Origin: Parachlamydiaceae bacterium
Lineage (GTDB): Bacteria; Chlamydiota; Chlamydiia; Chlamydiales; Parachlamydiaceae
NCBI GenBank assembly: GCA_003164155.1
Contig: PLSG01000475.1
Span: forward strand, 1 to 7,995
Direction of reading: 5' to 3'
Length of the DNA stretch: 7,995 nt
Shown here piece by piece: positions 1 to 4,802 of this stretch. The notes under the pieces were generated by a model. It saw only the letters and a list, made by a program, of their open reading frames with translations. It did no database searches and was not told the DNA's origin. The position numbers were made by a program, and so were the translations under genes. The stretch's first letter is position 1, and each line of letters opens with the position of its first letter.

Positions 1-154
1 TTTTCTATCAAAATATCATGTCAAACCTTGTCATTAAATTTTAATTTTTCCTCACCTGCTACCACTCATTTTAAAGAGACAAAATTTGACACAGGGTAGC
101 GGTGCATTTTACGCCTTAATTCAAACCCCTAGGCCCGGCCCCGATTACAGATTT
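1..154. other. AT-rich left edge, no gene seen
   Basis: I see no convincing coding frame here. The stretch is AT-rich up to about 125, then has a short GC-rich patch at 128-144 (AGGCCCGGCCCCGA at 131-144). That patch nearly matches the GC-rich end of the 39-bp repeats at 182-193 and 856-868, so it may be a third, degenerate copy. It lies downstream of the minus-strand phosphatase gene. Confidence 0.5.
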
Positions 155-193
155 AAACTCAAAAAAGTTAGGCAGTTATGCAGGCTCGGCCCC
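155..193. repeat. 39-bp direct repeat, copy 1
   Basis: This 39-bp block recurs in the same orientation at 828-866 with a single mismatch (GTTAGGCAG here, GTTACGCAG there). It runs from AAACTCAAAAAAG to GGCTCGGCCCC. It overlaps the 3' end of the minus-strand phosphatase gene and supplies its stop codon and its last residues (GAEPA). The two copies bracket that gene and look like remnants of mobile-element ends or of a duplication; which of these I cannot tell. Confidence 0.8.
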
Positions 194-715
194 CATCATT
201 TCATAATGCCATCCAGGCTGCCATTGCCACAGCTCTGAAGTAAGTTTTAGCAAAGAAACGTTATGATAAAGATGCTCAAGAGCATAGTAAATGGCTCTGT
301 GACCAATAATCATGATATTTCCTTGTTTCAAATGCTCTTCATTAAATAGCTGGAACCTACAGACGACTTGTTCTAAACTTTCGCCACCAGGAAAAGGAAG
401 CTGGATATAATTTTTTTTAAGACCTTCAATTTTTTCTACAGCCTCCCCATTCCATTCACCGTAGTTCCACTCACGTAATCTTCTGTCTTGTACAATTGGA
501 ATGGCTAGATGATCAAAGGCAAGTTTTGCTATTTGGTAAGAACGTTTAAGATCAGAAACATAGATAATCCTTAAGTTTTCTCCCTTATAGCGTTGGCCCA
601 ATTCCTTTGCTTGTTCGATTCCCTTTTCCGATAGGGGAGGATCTAGCCATCCAGAAGCTAGCTTTTTCTCATTGTCAATTGAAGTAGCATGTGATTCGAA
701 AATGATTCTATTCAT
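176..715 (-). CDS. histidine phosphatase (phosphoglycerate mutase-like) family protein
   Basis: A 179-aa protein of the histidine phosphatase fold, which removes phosphate from small metabolites or proteins through a phospho-histidine; the substrate cannot be read from sequence. Landmarks are the nucleophile region ESHATSIDNE with His9, the SDLKRSYQ segment with Arg58, the acid Glu82 in LREWNYGEWNG, and the second catalytic His139 in IIGHR. The usual RHG triad is SHA, so the first phosphate-binding Arg is replaced by Ser. I recall similar HAT-xDNE proteins in other bacteria, so this may be a subfamily rather than decay. I chose the ATG at 715 because the fold begins at once after it and AGGGA lies just upstream; in-frame ATG (736) and TTG (742) would add 7 or 9 residues. 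The last residues (GAEPA) and the stop come from a dispersed repeat, so the native C-terminus may have been replaced. Confidence 0.8.
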   Translation of the reverse strand: MNRIIFESHATSIDNEKKLASGWLDPPLSEKGIEQAKELGQRYKGENLRIIYVSDLKRSYQIAKLAFDHLAIPIVQDRRLREWNYGEWNGEAVEKIEGLKKNYIQLPFPGGESLEQVVCRFQLFNEEHLKQGNIMIIGHRAIYYALEHLYHNVSLLKLTSELWQWQPGWHYEMMGAEPA

Positions 716-780
716 CGGTCCCTGATATTTTGGCATTATCAATCATAACACGTTGAATTTATACTTTGTCATTGAGGCAG

Positions 781-859
781 GGCTTGTATAACTGCATAAC
801 TTTAGCATCGATATGGCCATCCTCTACAAACTCAAAAAAGTTACGCAGTTATGCAGGCT
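781..859. repeat. 79-bp imperfect palindrome (MITE-like or hairpin)
   Basis: The arms 781-803 (GGCTTGTATAACTGCATAAC...) and 837-859 (AAAGTTACGCAGTTATGCAG...) are inverted copies of each other, 23 bp with only three mismatches, around a 33-bp spacer. The right arm lies inside copy 2 of the 39-bp repeat. The layout fits a tiny non-autonomous inverted-repeat element, or a long hairpin in the leader of the minus-strand phosphatase gene. No coding function is implied. Confidence 0.6.
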
Positions 860-866
860 CGGCCCC
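828..866. repeat. 39-bp direct repeat, copy 2
   Basis: This is the partner of the repeat at 155-193, in the same orientation and 38/39 identical. It lies upstream of the phosphatase gene, so the gene plus about 110 bp of leader is bracketed by the two copies with a 673-bp period. Its GC-rich end runs directly into the small hairpin at 867-901. Confidence 0.8.
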
Positions 867-901
867 GACACAATTCCCGGTAGTGTAAAATAAATTGTGT
901 C
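867..901. repeat. 9-bp perfect inverted repeat (hairpin)
   Basis: GACACAATT (867-875) and AATTGTGTC (893-901) are perfect inverted copies around a 17-nt spacer. There is no T-run, so it is not an obvious terminator. Ends of this general style (GACACAATT next to TGTAAAAT) occur in some IS families, so this could be an IS remnant, but I cannot confirm it. Confidence 0.45.
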
Positions 902-916
902 TATAGAGAAATTCTT

Positions 917-960
917 GTAAAAAGAAAGGCTATTGGTTTAATTTCGTCCAAAAAATAGCC
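917..960 (-). terminator. terminator of the transposase gene, built from the IS end
   Basis: Read on the minus strand, GGCTATT (960-954) pairs with AATAGCC (934-928), with two further G-C pairs inside across a bulge, and the stem is followed by TTTCTTTTT (927-919). The 5' arm starts at the stop codon and the 3' arm lies in the terminal inverted repeat. The T-run lies in the flank just outside the element. Confidence 0.5.
928..950. repeat. left terminal inverted repeat of the IS
   Basis: A 23-bp sequence identical to the reverse complement of 2815-2837. Position 927 (A) and its mirror 2838 (G, complement C) no longer match, nor do the bases inside 950. Confidence 0.85.
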
Positions 961-1505
961 TAAGCCGCCAGTTTTTCCTGAGCCCTCTTCGCGAGCCGCC
1001 TATGTTTTTTCCTGGGTCGCGGCAATTCCACCTTGTCTAATAGCCACGTAAACAGATCTCGAGGCTTCTGTTCAAAAAACCTTTCCGCTGCTGTTGTACC
1101 GTCTGCTCGTCTTATGAAAAAATTATGTAGTATGGTTAAGACCTTTAAGGTTTGCTCATTCATACGTCGGAAGGCATGAAATTTCAAGGATAACTGCCCA
1201 TTTCTACCCTCTACACATGAACTAGATCTCTGAAAAACATGCGCGCACTCTAAAGCCTTGTTCTTCCATACTGCTTGCACACCTATGGTCATCTGTCCCC
1301 TCAGAACGTCTTTGGATAGTTCCTCTTCTAATCTATGCAGGGTTGCTCTTATGCTCTCTTTTTCTTTCTTTTTTTTGGTTCTTTGTAAGCAGAGCTTTAA
1401 GTATTCCATCGACACAAGCCTCTCGAATAATTTTCCACTCGACTCATCTAATCCCATAGATTTGATCGTCAACGCTAGGAAGGAAAAAAAAAACCAGCAC
1501 TGCAA
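960..1505 (-). CDS. transposase, C-terminal part (DUF6399-like), separated by frameshift
   Basis: This frame carries the C-terminal part of the transposase that begins at 2667. Its core SSSCVEGRNGQLSL is followed by LTILHNFFIRRADGTTAAERF and a segment with LFTWLLDKVELPRP. I recall this pattern from the DUF6399 domain of transposase-like proteins. Glu99 (numbered from a TTG at 1505) in CVEGRNG is a good candidate for the final acid of the DDE triad. The tail is very basic (PRPRKKHRRLAKR). The frame lacks its own convincing start: the TTG at 1505 has no ribosome binding site, and ATG 1457 is internal. It is probably expressed only as a continuation of the upstream frame. The two frames overlap at 1444-1505 around ten T (coding strand, 1493-1484). 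Removing one T fuses them into a protein of about 568 aa. Confidence 0.75.
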   Translation of the reverse strand: MQCWFFFSFLALTIKSMGLDESSGKLFERLVSMEYLKLCLQRTKKKKEKESIRATLHRLEEELSKDVLRGQMTIGVQAVWKNKALECAHVFQRSSSCVEGRNGQLSLKFHAFRRMNEQTLKVLTILHNFFIRRADGTTAAERFFEQKPRDLFTWLLDKVELPRPRKKHRRLAKRAQEKLAA

Positions 1506-2667
1506 TCATTGACTCTAGGGCTCCTTTAGACTTTTCCAATTTTTGCTTTTGCTTATCGGTACAATCTGCTTCTTTGGCTATCGTTTCAAGGGTTGCATAG
1601 GATTTCTCGAGTTTTGCCTTAACGATTTCTGGACTTTGCTTTTCCCCAGTATCTAGGCTGAAAGGGTGGTAGACATATGTTATACCCCTTCTCGCTTCTT
1701 GGGCTGTCCTGTATCGATTTTCAGTCACTTCTATTTTTTCTTGATTATCTTTCTCTTCTTTTTCTATTTCAATGAGTCGCTTACCCGCATTTATACCCCT
1801 CTTAGACAGTTCTTGAACTTCTTCTACACGCTTTAATTGATCTCCGAACTTTGTCAGCATTTCTTGCTTTTCTTTCTGCAGGTCTTCCTGTTTCTTTTTG
1901 ACTTGCTGGACAGTCCTTGCCAAATGACTTGTAAGTCCTTTAGTGATTTCTTGTTGTATATGAAACAGATCCGATCCTTTCATCACGTTCAGGAGACTGG
2001 TGGCAAGCTTTGTTAAACCACCGGCTTCGTCTCCCACCAGTTGTTGGACAGTAACATTCAATCCTTTTAAGGCAGCTTGAGTGACTTTATACCAAGTATC
2101 CGCGTCTCGCTTTTCTTCAATCTGCTCTGCCAAGATAAATCCAGTAATTGGATCCATCAAAATGAGAGTCATCTCGTCCATGATAAAGTTTTCATCGAGA
2201 GCACCTGGGATATTTTTGTGAGGCATGCTTTGTGCAAGTCTCTCAGATTCTTCCTTTCCGAAAGTTATTATCTGTTTATTGAGCGTCTTACTGACTTTCT
2301 GCAATGCAGAAATAGAGGTTCCTACAAATGTGTTAATGCCAGCCATTTCGAAAAATTCATGAAGATCGGGTATCCCACTATTGCCATTCTGATGAAAAAC
2401 CACGAAGGAGGCTATGCACATGTTATGCAACCAAGCTTGGCCAGAAGAGGATTCAAAAAACTCTACAACAACTGGATCTATCTTTTCTTCCAGTTGTTTC
2501 TTCCTATCTATCCAGTGCTGCAGGGTCGTTCGGGGAATCTCATATTTTTCGGCAAGCTCTCGCTGTGAATGATCCTTCGATTTATCAAGAATCTTGGCTT
2601 GTGTGGATCGGTCGATGGCGCGATATTCTCTAGGTTTTTTTTCTGTCGTCGATGATAATGGCTGCAT
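1444..2667 (-). CDS. transposase, N-terminal part (HTH plus DDE catalytic region), frameshifted
   Basis: The 407-aa first frame of the IS transposase. Residues about 17-57 form a helix-turn-helix (SQRELAEKYEIPRTTLQHW) that should bind the element ends. Candidate catalytic acids are Asp158 (ALDENFIMDE, followed by GFILAEQIEEKRDADTW) and Asp213 (VGDEAGGL), followed by DLFHIQQE. Residues about 250-330 are Lys/Glu-rich and probably coiled coil. The true family continues after residue 395, but here a run of ten T shifts the frame and 12 unrelated residues (LPSVDDQIYGIR) precede the stop. The third acid lies in the frame at 960-1505. ATG 2667 has no good ribosome binding site and is abutted by a stem-loop covering the initiation region. 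Many frame-split transposases are pseudogenes, but slippage at the T-run could still yield full-length protein. Confidence 0.75.
   Translation of the reverse strand: MQPLSSTTEKKPREYRAIDRSTQAKILDKSKDHSQRELAEKYEIPRTTLQHWIDRKKQLEEKIDPVVVEFFESSSGQAWLHNMCIASFVVFHQNGNSGIPDLHEFFEMAGINTFVGTSISALQKVSKTLNKQIITFGKEESERLAQSMPHKNIPGALDENFIMDEMTLILMDPITGFILAEQIEEKRDADTWYKVTQAALKGLNVTVQQLVGDEAGGLTKLATSLLNVMKGSDLFHIQQEITKGLTSHLARTVQQVKKKQEDLQKEKQEMLTKFGDQLKRVEEVQELSKRGINAGKRLIEIEKEEKDNQEKIEVTENRYRTAQEARRGITYVYHPFSLDTGEKQSPEIVKAKLEKSYATLETIAKEADCTDKQKQKLEKSKGALESMIAVLVFFFLPSVDDQIYGIR
1484..1493 (-). other. T10 homopolymer at the transposase frame junction
   Basis: There are ten A on the plus strand (ten T on the coding strand) exactly where the two transposase frames overlap. 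Upstream codon starts are at positions divisible by 3 and downstream starts at remainder 2, so one extra T (or two missing) explains the break. Such a run is prone to replication error and to RNA polymerase slippage. Confidence 0.8.
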
Positions 2668-2719
2668 GGCTTGTCAGTTGTTTTTTTTCGTGGTTGAAAA
2701 AAAGTTTACTGAACAAGCC
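2668..2719 (-). promoter_or_regulatory. stem-loop abutting the transposase start codon
   Basis: GGCTTGT (2668-2674) pairs with ACAAGCC (2713-2719). CAGT (2675-2678) pairs with ACTG (2708-2711) across one bulged A. Inside, T7C (2683-2689) pairs with GA7 (2696-2703) around a six-base loop GTGGTT. On the transcript the last stem base is directly next to the AUG at 2667, so the region where a ribosome would bind is in the stem. Similar hairpins in IS leaders limit transposase made from outside transcripts; that role here is inferred. Confidence 0.6.
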
Positions 2720-2814
2720 TCTTTATTTAAATCTTTTTGTGAAAGTCATCCCCTCAAAAAAAGTCACGCACTTGGATGAATCCAATGAAGGATGGGACGG
2801 TCTAAACTACCGAC

Positions 2815-2837
2815 TGGACGAAATTAAACCAATAGCC
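2815..2837. repeat. right terminal inverted repeat of the IS
   Basis: An exact inverse copy of 928-950. The IS ends here; position 2838 onward (GCCAAAGCC) has no counterpart at the left flank. Confidence 0.85.
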
Positions 2838-2961
2838 GCCAAAGCCATGCGTAAAGTCATAAGTATCGGACCCTCTGCCATCATGGCTACGCGGCCTTCT
2901 CTTCAAAGAAGTTTCAGCTCCAAGGATTTAAAAAGATAGAGACTGGCATTGAATTTATCGC
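2838..2961. other. short spacer between IS and tRNA, no gene assigned
   Basis: A plus-strand frame from inside the IS runs through the right terminal repeat to a TAG at 2937-2939, encoding ...PIAAKAMRKVISIGPSAI.... It has no plausible start outside the IS, and I do not recognise it. A minus-strand frame is interrupted by stops. The stretch could be a gene remnant cut by the insertion. Confidence 0.3.
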
Positions 2962-2989
2962 TTGCTTAAAAATGAACATGCATTATAGA
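2962..2989 (+). promoter_or_regulatory. sigma70-type promoter for the tRNA gene
   Basis: TTGCTT (2962-2967) and TATAGA (2984-2989) are separated by 16 bp. Transcription would start near 2996, about 14 bases before the tRNA 5' end. This is seen by eye only. Confidence 0.5.
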
Positions 2990-3009
2990 ATATGCCCATT
3001 ACTCTTTAT

Positions 3010-3082
3010 GGGGCGTTAGCTCAGCTGGTAGAGCGCTACGATGGCATTGTAGAGGTCAACGGTTCGACTCCGTTACGCTCCA
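3010..3082 (+). tRNA. tRNA-Ala (anticodon GGC)
   Basis: A complete cloverleaf of 73 nt. The acceptor is GGGGCGT (3010-3016) with ACGCTCC (3075-3081) plus discriminator A3082. The D stem is GCTC/GAGC with loop AGCTGGTA. The anticodon stem is CTACG/TGTAG around loop ATGGCAT, giving anticodon GGC that reads GCC/GCU. The variable loop is AGGTC, and the T arm is AACGG-TTCGACT-CCGTT. The acceptor contains the G3:U70 wobble pair, the classic alanine identity element. CCA is not encoded and must be added after transcription. Confidence 0.95.
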
Positions 3083-3387
3083 TTTTATTTCAGGTTTATC
3101 TCCTTTCTATTTTTTTACCATTCCATACAGCTCCTTGTATCTTACTGTTCTTGTATCTTTCTACTTTATTTTCGTTTATCCATTTGTGAGCACGTTCCTG
3201 AAAGGCACAGCCTCACACACATCTTTTTGCTATCTTAATCCGTTGTTTAAAGCTCCTTTATCTTGTTTAACTATGTTGCAGATATGTTCAATTTTGTGGC
3301 TTTTCGAGCGCCCGTATGCGTTGGCTGCTGAGAAGCAGCTTTAACCTTTACAGGGTACGCATGTCTGTACAAGTTTTTAATAAAAAT
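3083..3387. other. T-rich intergenic stretch, no gene assigned
   Basis: This stretch separates the tRNA from the 291-aa membrane protein gene. It is pyrimidine-rich and holds a short imperfect tandem repeat: CTTGTATCTT at 3134-3143 and again at 3150-3159, period 16. A plus-strand frame (3135-3344) starts at TTG without a ribosome binding site and is hydrophobic simply because of T-richness, so I do not call it. A 6-bp hairpin GCTGCT-GAGA-AGCAGC lies at 3324-3339, followed by TTT only; it could be a weak terminator or a leader structure. Confidence 0.4.
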
Positions 3388-3400
3388 AAGGAGTGTAATT

Positions 3401-4276
3401 ATGTCCCTGAATATATATCTGGGTGCGCAAGCAAGTCGTTTTAATCCCTCTATCGAGCATGCGTTGGTTTTGGCTAAGGCACGCATGGAAGGAGTGCTCA
3501 AGGGGCAGATGCATGTTGTGGTTGGGCGGTCCCAGATTTTCGATTCTTCTCTGAATGCTTTGTTGAGAAATTCCGGTCCCGAGCCTGTGCAGCCACCGAA
3601 AAGCTGGGGCGAACGCGAGGTGCATTTTGTGCCCAGAGCTGCTGGGCCCGAAAAATCAAAGGACTATTCGGCTCTAATTGCCGTTTCAAGTGCAGTTATT
3701 GGGCTTATCTTCGCTTTCTTTGTGGGTAAAGCCTATACTGCCTATAATAAGGCCGCTCGGGTTGCTGAGGAGACAGCTACTGAGTTTTCTGATTTTCGCA
3801 CGGCTCCCTATCATGCTCTCCATGCGCAAAACAATGGCCATGCCGACTATTTGCAAGTTGCAAGCGTGCTGGCCAAACAGCAAAACTTATTTGCCAGTTC
3901 ACGGCAATCTGCTGCAGTATCACTTGGTCTGCGTTCGGCGGCCTTTGGTGGGTCGGCCTTTGCCTTGTGGGGGTCTTTGGCGGCACTTCCCGCTTTAACT
4001 GCTCTCGGGATGGGAGGGGTATTTCTCAGCGGCAGCGGTATGTTGTTTAGGTGGGGATGCGATGCTGGCGATGAATCTATTTCTCTTCTTGCCAAAAAAA
4101 TTCTAAAAGATATTCATTTGCTGACTCCGCGTTTGCCTGAATCTGCGTGTTCTGCGGGATTTCAACCAGGGTTGGTTGAGGTTTTGTCCTGCAGTAAACC
4201 TGGAGCCTCAGCGACCGTTGCTCAAGATCTGGTAAATGGCTATCCGAGAATGTATCCTAAATTGAATGTCAACTAA
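3401..4276 (+). CDS. hypothetical membrane protein with two hydrophobic regions
   Basis: I do not recognise this 291-aa protein. The start is secure: AAGGAG (3388-3393) lies 7 nt before ATG 3401. There is no signal peptide at the N-terminus. Residues 1-88 are soluble and mildly basic. A membrane segment spans about 90-110 (YSALIAVSSAVIGLIFAFFVGK). Residues 111-176 form a polar, helix-prone linker. A longer Ala/Gly-rich hydrophobic stretch spans about 179-216, enough for two short passes with a turn at AALPAL. The remaining ~75 residues are soluble. A paired hydrophobic stretch without a signal peptide recalls chlamydial inclusion-membrane (Inc) proteins, but that is inference from shape only. 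The gene converges on the RRM gene and shares its terminator region. Upstream is the tRNA, so it probably has its own promoter. Confidence 0.75.
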   Translation: MSLNIYLGAQASRFNPSIEHALVLAKARMEGVLKGQMHVVVGRSQIFDSSLNALLRNSGPEPVQPPKSWGEREVHFVPRAAGPEKSKDYSALIAVSSAVIGLIFAFFVGKAYTAYNKAARVAEETATEFSDFRTAPYHALHAQNNGHADYLQVASVLAKQQNLFASSRQSAAVSLGLRSAAFGGSAFALWGSLAALPALTALGMGGVFLSGSGMLFRWGCDAGDESISLLAKKILKDIHLLTPRLPESACSAGFQPGLVEVLSCSKPGASATVAQDLVNGYPRMYPKLNVN

Positions 4277-4334
4277 CTTAAGGTTTTGAAAGGGGGGTAG
4301 GGATAAAAGAGCGGCTTAACAGCGTGCTAGATAA

Positions 4335-4368
4335 AACAAGCGAAGGTGAGATCACCTTCGCGTCTGTT
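4335..4368 (-). terminator. rho-independent terminator of the RRM gene
   Basis: A perfect 9-bp stem, GCGAAGGTG (4340-4348) with CACCTTCGC (4353-4361), has a 4-nt loop. It is extended by AACA (4335-4338) pairing with TGTT (4365-4368). On the minus strand it is followed by a T-rich stretch ending TTTTATC, about 35 nt after the RRM stop. It may also stop the convergent plus-strand gene, though the T-run on that side is poor. Confidence 0.85.
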
Positions 4369-4395
4369 AGGTAGAAACAGAAAACTAAACAAAGC

Positions 4396-4746
4396 TTAGT
4401 AAGAACCCATGCCAGCGCCTGAGCCACGGCGTTCGCGATTGCCTTGATATTCTCTTCTGCCTGTGCCCATGCCGCCGCCACTGGAGCGCTCTGGACGATC
4501 TTGACGCTCGTTAGCCAAGCTAACGCGTAGGTTGCGATCTTGCATAGGATAGTCATTTAATGCATCAATAGCTTTTTTAGCGCCAGCGTCATCCGCCATC
4601 TCTACAAAGCCGAAACCTCTGGATCTTCCTGTGTACTGGTCGGTAACAACTTTCGCTGAAATTACCTGGCCATGTGCTTCAAAAAGAGTTTTCAGTTCTT
4701 CAGCTGTTACCTTCCAAGGTAAATTGCCTACAAAAATTTTTTTCAT
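4396..4746 (-). CDS. RRM-domain RNA-binding protein (Gly/Arg-rich tail)
   Basis: A 116-aa single RNA recognition motif protein. RNP2 is IFVGNL at residues 4-9 and RNP1 is RGFGFVEM at 43-50, with the aromatic residues that stack on RNA (Phe5, Phe45, Phe47) intact. The RRM covers about 3-78. Residues 82-116 are rich in Gly, Arg and Ser, a flexible RNA-binding tail. The architecture matches the small bacterial Rbp proteins known best in cyanobacteria, where some respond to cold; they bind single-stranded RNA and probably act as chaperones or in mRNA stability. The start is secure: TTAGGAG with AGGAG at 4757-4753, 6 nt before the ATG, and the fold starts at residue 3. It is a single-gene unit with a terminator at 4335-4368 and a dyad in the promoter region at 4777-4802, so it may be regulated. 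The target RNAs are unknown. Confidence 0.92.
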   Translation of the reverse strand: MKKIFVGNLPWKVTAEELKTLFEAHGQVISAKVVTDQYTGRSRGFGFVEMADDAGAKKAIDALNDYPMQDRNLRVSLANERQDRPERSSGGGMGTGRREYQGNRERRGSGAGMGSY

Positions 4747-4776
4747 AAAGGTCTCCTAATTTGGACAGTGTTTACA

Positions 4777-4802
4777 AACGCGACTTATACAACTATCGCG
4801 TT
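4777..4802 (-). promoter_or_regulatory. dyad over putative -10 of the RRM gene
   Basis: AACGCGA (4777-4783) and TCGCGTT (4796-4802) form a perfect 7-bp inverted repeat with a 12-bp spacer. On the minus strand the spacer contains TATAAG (4789-4784), a candidate -10, which would place the transcript start some 30 nt before the RRM start codon. No good -35 is seen. The dyad could be an operator, or a 5'-leader hairpin if transcription starts further upstream. Confidence 0.45.

Larger units (their letters stand above)
928..2837 (-). mobile_element. insertion sequence with 23-bp perfect terminal inverted repeats
   Basis: The 23 bp at 928-950 (GGCTATTGGTTTAATTTCG...) are exactly repeated in inverse orientation at 2815-2837 (...CGAAATTAAACCAATAGCC). 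Identity stops sharply at both outer edges, which defines a 1,910-bp element. It holds a single transposase gene on the minus strand, whose stop lies 10 bp inside the left repeat and whose start lies 147 bp inside the right one. No target duplication is visible: the left flank ends AAAGAAA and the right flank starts GCCAAAG. Lack of a duplication may mean old age, later rearrangement or a family that makes none. The transposase is frame-split, so the copy may be inactive. A TTGGAT-GA-ATCCAA dyad (2772-2785) and a long hairpin (2668-2719) lie in the transposase leader. Confidence 0.8.

Noticed and set aside
1258..1512. Plus-strand 84-codon frame opposite the transposase C-terminus
   Set aside because: Antisense shadow of the DUF6399-like frame; composition follows the reverse strand's Lys/Glu codons.
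2077..2568. Plus-strand 163-codon open frame inside the transposase region
   Set aside because: It is fully antisense to the motif-bearing transposase frame, has no ribosome binding site and shows no recognisable domain.
2652..2939. Plus-strand 95-codon frame crossing the right IS end
   Set aside because: It begins inside the transposase gene and runs through a terminal inverted repeat, so it cannot be an ancestral gene; no binding site. Its outer half is noted only as a possible remnant.
3324..3339. GCTGCT-GAGA-AGCAGC hairpin as a terminator
   Set aside because: Only three T follow and no gene ends nearby except the tRNA 240 bases upstream; too weak to call.
3135..3344. Hydrophobic 69-codon frame after the tRNA
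   Set aside because: TTG start without a binding site; the hydrophobicity is explained by the T-rich DNA.
3498..4095. Several open frames in other phases over the 291-aa gene
   Set aside because: The 3401-4276 frame has a perfect ribosome binding site and coherent membrane architecture; the others are overlapping shadows with no start signals.
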